Source: CAYWIT01 sp964458415 (GTDB lineage: Bacteria > Pseudomonadota > Alphaproteobacteria > Micavibrionales > UBA2020). From it: a stretch of 64,000 bases of DNA. This document shows, in pieces, positions 24,707 to 31,743 of the stretch (within the stretch, counting starts at the first letter, position 1; the number at the start of each line of letters is the position of its first letter). The notes beneath the pieces were generated by a model. It worked only from the letters and a program-made list of their open reading frames with translations. It ran no database searches and was not told where the DNA came from. The stretch covers positions 59,355 through 123,354 of the forward strand of contig CAYWIT010000006.1 in the NCBI GenBank assembly GCA_964458415.1. The letters run 5' to 3'. The position numbers were made by a program, and so were the translations under genes.

Positions 24707-27193
24707 TTATTCCTTGTCCTTCTTGTCCGCAGGATTTTCCACCGCGCCGATGACATCCATCCAGCTGAGCGGGGTAGCAATTCCTTTTTGTTGTGCGGCC
24801 AGTCGCGCATCGGCCTCACTCTCGGTAACGGGCGGCGGCGTGCGTTTTTGTATCGGGGCCGGGTCCGTTTGCGGCACGGCCGCGCCGATGACATCCATCC
24901 AGCTGAGCGGGGATTTCAGGGCGGCGCCCCGTACAGCGTCGGCGGCGGCGGTTTTTGCGGCATCGCCCATAACGTCTTCCCATGACGTCGGCATAGGCGC
25001 GCTTGGCAAGGGGGTTGAAGCGGCCTTGATATCTGCCGCGCCGATGACTTCGGTCCAGCTGAGCGGGCCTTTGCCGGTATTAGCGATGGCAGCGGCTGCG
25101 GCGGCTGTTGCTTGTTGTGTGGTGGCGCCGGACCTGACAGTTGCTTCCGGTACGGCGGCATCGACCGCGGCGGCATCGCTGATCTTAATGGTATCATGCG
25201 CCTCGGCGATGGCGGCGACAGAAGAGAGGCCACATTCAATCAGCGTTCCGCCGGCTTTTTTGGCATTCAGGAATCCCTGCGCCATGGCTTCGATGTCTGG
25301 CTGCGGGGCCAACTGTACGGCGGCCGGATTCCATTTCGGATCACGGAGGCGTCGTAAAACAGAATCAACCATGCGCAGGCTTTCCAGCGCGGCTTCGGCT
25401 GGCGGCGGAATTGGGAGGAAACGATGCACCCGCATGGCGGCAGCGTGGCCGATATCGGAATTGTAAACCTGCATTTCGTTGACGCTTTTGCCAAAAGCGC
25501 AAATGGCCCTGCCCTCGGTAAAGCCTTTGAGGCCGTCGTAATTGGCGCGGGCGCGGACCTGCACGCTGGCATTTTGTGAATCTGTATAGCCCCTGGAAGA
25601 CATGCCTTGTCCCCGTTGAAAGCCGGAGACTTCAGTCACGATCGCTTGTCCGACGGTTTTTTCAAAGAAATCCTTGGTCTGGGTCGGGTCTTCAAGCTTG
25701 CCGAATAGTTTGATGTTACAGTTGGCTGTGATCGAACGGGCTTCTTCCTTGACGCGTTTCTCCAGCGCAGGCAGATCCTGTCCGGCAAAGATCAGGCAGA
25801 AACCGAGCGAACGGGCCTGCGCCGCCATAACAGCCATACCTTGCGCGGTATAGTAACCAACCTCGTCAAAGATGGCGATAAAAGGCGTTTCGGAGCGGGT
25901 CGGCTTGTTTTCGATAGCCGTTGCCGTTGATCCCTCGACCGTGTTGCCAAGGGTTGCGCCCATCATGCCCTTCAGGGTCGAGGCGATGATTTTACCGAGG
26001 TTGGCCGTTTCGTCGCTGGACTTTTCCAGCGCGGGGATCAGTACGACCAGAATCCGGCGGTTCAGGACCACATCCATCATGTCGATATCTGCGGCTTGCG
26101 TGTCAAAGATGAAGCCGTAATCATCGCCCAGCGACTGCATGGAACGGGTAAACTGCATGGAAAGATAGCCGTGCTGCTGGCGCGGAACCGAGGTGTCGAC
26201 CATGCCGGCGTCGGGGGGCATCGGCTTTTCCTCGCCTTCGTCATCGAAGACATTATCGACATAGCCGGGCAATTCGTTGAGATAACCGCGCACGGCTGCC
26301 CGCAGGTGATCGGGTACAGCGGCATCGCGCGACAGCTTGATGACGGCCTTGAAAGTCAGGAACTGGCGGATTACGCCGATAGAAAGTGGGATGTTCTGGT
26401 TTTCCCGCTTCCAGACCAGGCAGGGCATCAGCGCTGAAACAAGGGCGACCGCACGCTCTTTCCACATGGCGTTGTCGCCCTCGGAATCCGGCATCAGGCT
26501 GACCAGCATGTTGGTCAGATAGGAAGCCGAGCCGCTGGAGAACGGGTTGAGCGTATTGGAGGGCACACGACCGGAAACGTTGCCGGTCATATAGTTCATG
26601 ATTAAAACGTCGTCGTCGCGGCCAAAGCGCCGTGCCATGGCAGACAGGGTAGACCAGAGGTCGGTATCGGCTTTACCGTCGATGTAGATAAAACCCGAGG
26701 CCCAAGTCAGCGCATTGCAGGCAAAGGATTTCAGGCCAAAGGTTTTTCCCGATCCCGTGGTGCCGAGGTAGAGGACGTGGGTGCGGGCGTCCGAGTTGGT
26801 GAACCAGATTTCGGCGCCGGTGTCCGCTTCGTTGCCGACAAAAAGAATACCGTCGGCCATGCCAAAGCTGCCGTCCGGGCGGACATAGTTCGGGTCCTTG
26901 CGGCGCGCGCTCTTGGGCAGTTTAAAGGGCAGGGGGACTTCTCTGGTGACCAGCCACCAGAAATAGAGCAGGCAGAGAAAGAAGAGAAGATCGGAAAAAA
27001 GCGAGAACCGGATGATCGGTTCCAGATCGAACATATTCAGGTATTCTTCGGCGTAGATAATGCAGGCGGTCAGGGCGAAGACAATGGCGGAAACAAAGGG
27101 GTCGCGCGCCGCGGTGGCAAAGCGCACGGTCCAGGGCCGCGCGTCGCGGAGGATATCCTCATGTTTGTATTCGTATTTTGACTTGAGTGTCAC
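24707..27193 (-). CDS. Type IV secretion coupling ATPase, IcmO/DotL (TrbC)-like
   Basis: The 828-aa protein has two N-terminal helices (about 32-48 and 64-82), Walker A GTTGSGKT at 144-151, Walker B FIAIFDEVG, and DotL-like blocks such as LNPFSSGSASYLTNMLVSLMPDSEGDNAMWKERAVALVSALMPCLVW and MGMAVMAAQARSLGFCLIFAGQDLPALEKR-type sequence. It starts at GTG with AAGG upstream. DotL recruits substrates to the Dot/Icm channel; the IncI TrbC homologue serves conjugation. The C-terminal 120 residues form a low-complexity tail with four Trp motifs. It is cotranscribed with a DotM-like gene. Confidence 0.88.
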   Translation of the reverse strand: MTLKSKYEYKHEDILRDARPWTVRFATAARDPFVSAIVFALTACIIYAEEYLNMFDLEPIIRFSLFSDLLFFLCLLYFWWLVTREVPLPFKLPKSARRKDPNYVRPDGSFGMADGILFVGNEADTGAEIWFTNSDARTHVLYLGTTGSGKTFGLKSFACNALTWASGFIYIDGKADTDLWSTLSAMARRFGRDDDVLIMNYMTGNVSGRVPSNTLNPFSSGSASYLTNMLVSLMPDSEGDNAMWKERAVALVSALMPCLVWKRENQNIPLSIGVIRQFLTFKAVIKLSRDAAVPDHLRAAVRGYLNELPGYVDNVFDDEGEEKPMPPDAGMVDTSVPRQQHGYLSMQFTRSMQSLGDDYGFIFDTQAADIDMMDVVLNRRILVVLIPALEKSSDETANLGKIIASTLKGMMGATLGNTVEGSTATAIENKPTRSETPFIAIFDEVGYYTAQGMAVMAAQARSLGFCLIFAGQDLPALEKRVKEEARSITANCNIKLFGKLEDPTQTKDFFEKTVGQAIVTEVSGFQRGQGMSSRGYTDSQNASVQVRARANYDGLKGFTEGRAICAFGKSVNEMQVYNSDIGHAAAMRVHRFLPIPPPAEAALESLRMVDSVLRRLRDPKWNPAAVQLAPQPDIEAMAQGFLNAKKAGGTLIECGLSSVAAIAEAHDTIKISDAAAVDAAVPEATVRSGATTQQATAAAAAAIANTGKGPLSWTEVIGAADIKAASTPLPSAPMPTSWEDVMGDAAKTAAADAVRGAALKSPLSWMDVIGAAVPQTDPAPIQKRTPPPVTESEADARLAAQQKGIATPLSWMDVIGAVENPADKKDKE
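24743..25066 (-). repeat. Four tandem Trp motifs in the tail of the coupling ATPase
   Basis: Inside the DotL-like gene, four copies of the motif (P)-L/T-S-W-x-D/E-V-I/M-G-A/D occur at residues 710-719, 735-744, 762-771 and 808-817. The corresponding DNA is at 25037-25066, 24962-24991, 24881-24910 and 24743-24772. The two last copies are nearly identical in DNA. Spacers are rich in Ala, Pro, Thr and Lys. This looks like multiplied short docking motifs rather than a folded domain. Confidence 0.85.
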
Positions 27194-27212
27194 GCAAAGG
27201 CCTTTTTTGTGG

Positions 27213-27710
27213 TTATCTTCCGAAAAGCTGGTCAGCAGGAACCGGCACGCCTGTTTTCATAGGCGCGGGGGAAACGGGAGCTATTGAATTTTTTCCCACC
27301 TTGTCGTTCTGTGGCATAAAGGTAGAGAGCATGATCAGGATGACAACGGCCAGTGCGACCAGCCAGAGCGCCAGCCGGAAAATACGGCCCAGCAGGCTGC
27401 GGGCCAGGCAGGTTTTCCCGGAGGTTGCGGCGCTGCTGCCCTGCAACAAGGCCTGCGCTACAGCGTGCATAGCGGCTTGTGCGGCAGCCTTGTCAGTGAA
27501 AACACCAATAGTCTCCGCCAGCCCTGTTGCGCTGTCGGTAATGGCCAGTGTGAATTTTCCAGCCCCTTCCTGGATTTCTGTCACGGAAGAGGTCACGCCT
27601 GTCAGATCCTTGCGCCAGACACGTGGTTGACGTTCGTCGGGAAAAGAAATGACAAGCGCATGATCGGCGATCCTTGCTTCAATACCTTGCTTTTTCCTGC
27701 AGCATTGCAT
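27213..27710 (-). CDS. Single-helix membrane protein between dotM-like and dotL-like genes
   Basis: The 165-aa protein starts at an ATG with AGGAG seven bases upstream. An N-terminal cytosolic domain (about 1-95) looks like a small beta-rich fold (HALVISFPDERQPRVWRKDLTGVTSSVTEIQEGAGKFTLAITD). It is followed by one helix (LALWLVALAVVILIMLSTFM) and a Pro-rich tail. No family is recognised. It lies 14 bp after the DotM-like stop and just before the DotL-like start, so it is likely part of the same complex. Confidence 0.6.
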   Translation of the reverse strand: MQCCRKKQGIEARIADHALVISFPDERQPRVWRKDLTGVTSSVTEIQEGAGKFTLAITDSATGLAETIGVFTDKAAAQAAMHAVAQALLQGSSAATSGKTCLARSLLGRIFRLALWLVALAVVILIMLSTFMPQNDKVGKNSIAPVSPAPMKTGVPVPADQLFGR

Positions 27711-27724
27711 TTTTTTCTCCTGCC

Positions 27725-28915
27725 CTATTTCTTCCAGTTTTTCGCGCCGCCAGCCTTGCGATCCAGTTCGGGAATCGTGCGGGCCGCATTGCTTTTCATA
27801 TAGGTTTCGATATTGCGGATGACCTCTTCAAACCGCGGCGTCGGTATTTTTTGCGAAGCGATCAGCTCATTGGTGTAATGCACCATCGCGCCTGCGGCCT
27901 CGGCATGGTAGGCCTTGCGGCCTAGATTGTTAAGGGGATACCACAGGGTGCGGTCATGGCCGCGCAGCCAGAGGAATTGCGCCGGGGCCAGAACGCCGCC
28001 TTCTTCCCGGGCGCGGGACAGGGCGCGTAACAAAGCGGTGGTTTCATAGGCGTGCTGGTTGGCGTATTTTTGCAATTCGCCGCCGATTTTGGGGTTTTTG
28101 ATGATCTTGCGGATTTGCGCTTTCAGCTTCGAGGAGGGTCGAAATCCTTTTCCCGGCGACCAGGACATCGAGAGCTGATCCAGCAGGGCATAGGATTCTT
28201 TTCTTTTGCGGACATGGGTCAGGGCAAAGGCGGCGAAAAGCGCCTGCGCATGCAGGGGAAGCTCCTGCGCACCGCGCCAGCGCTTGCCAAGCTGTTTGGC
28301 AAGCGCCTGATAGGCTTGGTTGGTATCGATCTGCCCGCCGATCATTTTGATTTCATGATAGGCCATCCATTCCTCGGGCGAGAGGGCCTCGGAAAAAAGC
28401 GGCAGTTGCGCCGGAACCGGCGTGCCTGGGGCGCGGAAGGGTTGCTTGCGGGGGTCAAATTTCAGGAACGGATAAATCGAGGGAAAAGATTTTGCCTGTT
28501 CTTTCATCAGCATTTCCAGACCCATCCGGCGATGATATTGCGTGCCGGGGCCGCGAAAGATCACCCAAACGGTCAGAACACCAAGGACCAGGGTAAATAC
28601 TGTGCGTAAAGGAATGAGGGCCAGATGCGTCGTGACGCGAATATCATCATAAGTCAGCGCGCGGACATCGGCAGTGGGAAGCCATTTTCGCCATTGGCTG
28701 ATTTTTTGCACGCCGGCATTGGTGATGTAGAGAGTGTAGTCATCGCCATAGAGGGCCCGGACGAGCCAGAGTTCGCCGACGCGGATCCAGCGCAGGGCCT
28801 CCAGCAGCTGGAACTTGAACAGGTACCAGATAACCCAGCCAATCGCCCCGACCAGAAAGAGGACGATAAACGTCATGATGAATTCTTCGTGCGGACTTTT
28901 CTGGGGTTGCGACAC
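27725..28915 (-). CDS. IcmP/DotM (TrbA)-like coupling complex protein
   Basis: About 396 aa from a GTG at 28915 with GGAAGG nine bases upstream; an ATG at 28876 is the alternative. The N-terminal helices (TFIVLFLVGAIGWVIWYLF and LIPLRTVFTLVLGVLTVWVIF) precede a cytosolic domain with FLWLRGHDRTLWYPLNNLGRKAYHAEAAGAMVHYTNEL, which matches DotM. In Legionella, DotM is a basic-surface adaptor that binds effectors and partners DotL. It is first in a run with the one-helix protein, DotL-like ATPase and small membrane protein. Confidence 0.82.
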   Translation of the reverse strand: MSQPQKSPHEEFIMTFIVLFLVGAIGWVIWYLFKFQLLEALRWIRVGELWLVRALYGDDYTLYITNAGVQKISQWRKWLPTADVRALTYDDIRVTTHLALIPLRTVFTLVLGVLTVWVIFRGPGTQYHRRMGLEMLMKEQAKSFPSIYPFLKFDPRKQPFRAPGTPVPAQLPLFSEALSPEEWMAYHEIKMIGGQIDTNQAYQALAKQLGKRWRGAQELPLHAQALFAAFALTHVRKRKESYALLDQLSMSWSPGKGFRPSSKLKAQIRKIIKNPKIGGELQKYANQHAYETTALLRALSRAREEGGVLAPAQFLWLRGHDRTLWYPLNNLGRKAYHAEAAGAMVHYTNELIASQKIPTPRFEEVIRNIETYMKSNAARTIPELDRKAGGAKNWKK

Positions 28916-29163
28916 TGTCTGAACCCTTCCCCTGCTGCTCTTGTTTATGTGGTGTTCCGCAGCCCCCAAATTTTGCCGCGTAACTATTTTATATTAACAC
29001 AAATTAATCAGGATTTTGAAAGCCTCTCGATGCCCGGAATGATAATTTTTCTTGAAAAATTTCTCCGGAGGCTTATAAATAGTGCGTTTTGGGAAATACA
29101 CAGGTATTTTACAAAGCCCGTCATGCAATATAGAAAATAAGTGGCGCGCACAAAGATTCAAAG

Positions 29164-29201
29164 GCCCGGTTAGCACAGCGGTAGTGCAGTGGTTTTGTAA
29201 A
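29164..29201 (+). pseudogene. 5' half of the host tRNA-Thr(TGT), left attachment site of island 1
   Basis: The segment has a complete acceptor strand GCCCGGT, D-arm (GCAC...GTGC) and half of the anticodon loop, then stops matching a tRNA after GTTTTGTAAA at 29192-29201. The missing 3' half is at 35479-35525. The base pairing GCCCGGT with ACCGGGC across 6.3 kb shows that both belonged to one gene. The island side continues as an inverted copy of the tRNA arm: GTGGTTTT at 29189-29196 faces AAAACCAC at 29201-29208. Confidence 0.88.
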
Positions 29202-29254
29202 AAACCACACTACCCTGAACTGGCGGCAAAAAATGAACTACTTTATACTGACCT

Positions 29255-29288
29255 TGTTGACAGACTAAAAGCGAAAAAAGTCAACAAA
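29255..29288. repeat. Inverted repeat before the island tRNA-Thr
   Basis: TTGTTGAC and GTCAACAA form a perfect 8-bp inverted repeat with an 18-bp spacer, ending four bases before the island tRNA. The left arm includes TTGACA, so it may belong to the tRNA promoter, although no good -10 box follows at 17 bp. It could also bind an element protein. Confidence 0.35.
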
Positions 29289-29291
29289 AAC

Positions 29292-29366
29292 GCCGGCTTA
29301 GCACAGTGGTAGTGCAGCGGTTTTGTAAACCGAAGGTCGCGGGTTCAAATCCTGCAGCCGGCACCA
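29292..29366 (+). tRNA. tRNA-Thr (TGT), intact copy carried by island 1
   Basis: The sequence folds fully: acceptor GCCGGCT with AGCCGGC, D-arm GCAC/GTGC, anticodon loop TTTGTAA (anticodon TGT), T-arm GCGGG...CCTGC and an encoded CCA at 29364-29366. The acceptor and T stems differ in compensated pairs from the split host gene, so it is a distinct allele and not a simple duplicate. It is probably the functional source of this tRNA after the host gene was cut. Confidence 0.93.
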
Positions 29367-29377
29367 TTTCCCCCCTC

Positions 29378-29399
29378 AGGGACACTATAGGGACAGTAG
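29378..29399. repeat. Direct repeats at the left end of island 1
   Basis: AGGGACACTAT and AGGGACAGTAG stand in tandem with 11-bp spacing between the island tRNA and the integrase. Related repeats sit near the right end at 35323-35350. This layout fits arm-type binding sites of the integrase. Confidence 0.6.
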
Positions 29400-29565
29400 C
29401 CTCCGAAAGATCAGGACAACCAGCGGCGATTGCGGAAAGTCGCTTTGCTGTGCCGTGATAATCGGAAATAAGACGAACTTCTTAGCTCCGTTATCCCAAG
29501 CCCAAAAAGCCAGCTACGACTCTCCATGAAATCGCGTGCAACCCTGCGCGCACTGGAGAGAGCTG

Positions 29566-30747
29566 GTGGCAACGATCGAAGAACGTAAATACAAGGACAA
29601 GGAAACAGGCAAAGTCACCGTCAGATACAGGGCGAAAATCCGGCTTAAAGGATTTGCACCTGAAGAATGTACATTTCCGACCAAAACGCTGGCGAAAGAA
29701 TGGGCGGCAAAGCGGGAATACGAACTTAAGCACGACGGGCTTTTCGGCCCTCAACATCATAAAAACAAGACCGTAGGCGATATGCTTGAACGCTATGAAA
29801 ATAGCTTAAAGCTGGCGAACCCTAAACGTCAAAAAGGCATCGCCCCATTTATAAAATTCTGGAAAGAACGGGTCGGTCATTACAAGCTCAACGCCCTGAC
29901 TGCAGATGTCGCCATTATGCACCGAGATGCACTGCAAAAGCGTCACGTTAAAGACGACCCCGACCGTGGGCGCGTTACTAATGCTTCGGTGAACAGGGTG
30001 TTCGGCGTTCTGAAATGCGCCCTGAATGTTGCCATCAAGGAATGGAAATGGCTGGCGCATAATCCGTTGAGCGGCGTGAAAAACCTTAAAGAGCCGCCGG
30101 GACGAACGCGCTTCCTGAATAGCGAAGAGCTTGATCGTCTGCTGACAGCCTGCGACCAGTCCGAGAATACTGACCTGCACTCCATCATCAGCCTTGCCAT
30201 TACCACAGGCGCACGGCGCGGGGAAATCATGCGGATACGCCTGACCGATGTGGATTTGGACACCCGCCGTATTGTGCTGTGGGAAACGGGCACAAAAAAC
30301 AAGACCGCCCGCATCTTGCACCTCGTTGAGCCGACCTTGAGCATGGTTAAATCCTTACTGGAAAAAGCGCCCCCGAAACAGCAGTACCTGTTCACCTCGC
30401 CGCTCGACTATTCCCGTCCGAATGACTTTCGCAGGTCGTGGAATACCGCTGTCAGACGGGCAAAGCTCGATAATTTCCACTTTCACGACCTTCGGCACAC
30501 TGCCGCATCGTATTTTGCGCGGCATGGCGCTAAACTGCACCATATCGCCGAACTGTTGGGCCATAAGAGCCTACACATGGCGAAGCGCTACACGCACTTA
30601 CTGGAGACGGACACAGTAGCGATAGCGGAGAACACGGCAACGAAGGTATTTGGAAATGGCAAAGCTGGACTGGCGCAACCCGAAGGACTACGAATACACG
30701 AAGAAGCTGGACACGAAGGGTTGGGCGTGGGAGTTCATTCGGCGTAG
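29566..30747 (+). CDS. Tyrosine site-specific integrase of island 1
   Basis: The chosen start is GTG at 29566, preceded by GGAGAG; it gives VATIEERKYKDKETGKVTVRYRAKIRLKG, a normal integrase N-terminus, and 393 aa. The SAM-like core-binding domain follows (about 60-170). The catalytic domain shows TTGARRGEI, HFHDLRHTAASYFARHG and LGHKSLHMAKRYTHL, which provide R, H-x-x-R, H and the nucleophile Tyr. It catalyses integration into the tRNA-Thr anticodon loop. The 3' end overlaps the next gene by 92 bp. Confidence 0.94.
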   Translation: MATIEERKYKDKETGKVTVRYRAKIRLKGFAPEECTFPTKTLAKEWAAKREYELKHDGLFGPQHHKNKTVGDMLERYENSLKLANPKRQKGIAPFIKFWKERVGHYKLNALTADVAIMHRDALQKRHVKDDPDRGRVTNASVNRVFGVLKCALNVAIKEWKWLAHNPLSGVKNLKEPPGRTRFLNSEELDRLLTACDQSENTDLHSIISLAITTGARRGEIMRIRLTDVDLDTRRIVLWETGTKNKTARILHLVEPTLSMVKSLLEKAPPKQQYLFTSPLDYSRPNDFRRSWNTAVRRAKLDNFHFHDLRHTAASYFARHGAKLHHIAELLGHKSLHMAKRYTHLLETDTVAIAENTATKVFGNGKAGLAQPEGLRIHEEAGHEGLGVGVHSA

Positions 30748-31492
30748 CAAAGAATATCGGCAGGCCTACGCCGAAATGAAAACGGCTTCGCAGGAACGCA
30801 TCCCCTATCCACCTAAGGAAAAAGGTGAAACCGATAATGCTTGGAAAATCAGAGTCGCCGACAGAGGAGATATAGCAAGATACCTTACACCCGTGCAAAT
30901 CCGTGCGCGAGAAGGATGGCGGCTGTATAAAATGTACGCCCCCGATGCGCTTTATAACCCCGACAAGCACTTCTTCGACCTTGATAATCCGTTCCCAGCC
31001 TTCTACGGGGAGCCTCAAAACATTGAGGACATCGAAAATGAAAAAGAAAAAAAGCGCGTTCTAAACCTGTTCAAGAAGAACCCGAAATTATTGACGGGGC
31101 TTCGTCCATTGGACTGCCTGGGTGAACCACTTCCAAGCGCCGATAACGCTGCCATCATTTTCATTGCGCTGGATACCAGCAAATCCATCAATGCCCAGCT
31201 CACAAAAATACGGAAATTTTCAGCCCGCTATAAAAAACAGATACAGAGGCCGCAAAAGCTGAGCCGGAAAAGGCGCGTCGAGTGGACACGCTATTTACGC
31301 ATCCTCGATGCGCTAAGCTCTGGCGAAAAAATAACCCAAGTTGAGATTTTAAAGGCGGTGATGCCTGCGTTGTATAAGGATGCTCACTATTCTCAGGTTA
31401 ACAGCCCTGCCAGCGATAATTTTTCCCGGGCTCGGGAAATGACTCAGTCTGGCTATAAAGAACTGTTACTCACCGCCTTAGCAGCGGAATAA
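30656..31492 (+). CDS. DUF6499-like protein of mobile elements
   Basis: The 278-aa product begins MAKLDWRNPKDYEYTKKLDTKGWAWEFIRRSKEYRQAY, which matches the DUF6499 N-terminal domain common near integrases in proteobacterial islands. The C-terminal half is basic and contains a likely winged-helix region (RYLRILDALSSGEKITQVEILKAVMPALYKDAH), like DUF2285-type regulators. The start lies inside the integrase gene. It probably acts in element regulation, but this is not proven. Confidence 0.65.
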   Translation: MAKLDWRNPKDYEYTKKLDTKGWAWEFIRRSKEYRQAYAEMKTASQERIPYPPKEKGETDNAWKIRVADRGDIARYLTPVQIRAREGWRLYKMYAPDALYNPDKHFFDLDNPFPAFYGEPQNIEDIENEKEKKRVLNLFKKNPKLLTGLRPLDCLGEPLPSADNAAIIFIALDTSKSINAQLTKIRKFSARYKKQIQRPQKLSRKRRVEWTRYLRILDALSSGEKITQVEILKAVMPALYKDAHYSQVNSPASDNFSRAREMTQSGYKELLLTALAAE

Positions 31493-31590
31493 GAAGAACC
31501 GCTTATCTCCTTTATATTTTTACCTTCAAAGCACCTAGAAACGAGCTGGCACCCCTCGTGTGTCGCTCGTTTTAACAATGGAGGTAAACA

Positions 31591-31743
31591 ATGCCACGCT
31601 ATGCAACACCCAATACACTGCCCAAAACAGCCGGATACGAATGGCTGACCACCTCAGCGCTCCGGCACCTGATTTTCAAAGCAACGCCCCGCAAAAATTC
31701 CAAAGGCATGCCTCTTTCGCCGCCGGACACCGAAGGCGCATGA
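31591..31743 (+). pseudogene. Truncated excisionase/DNA-binding-like ORF
   Basis: A 50-codon ORF with GGAGG upstream starts MPRYATPNTLPKTAGYEWLT, followed by TSALRHLIFKATPRKNSKG. This resembles small excisionase-like proteins of islands, which normally continue for another 30 or so residues. Here the frame changes to unrelated residues and ends while running into the 3' end of the convergent methylase gene, so a deletion junction near 31715-31735 is likely. Confidence 0.5.
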
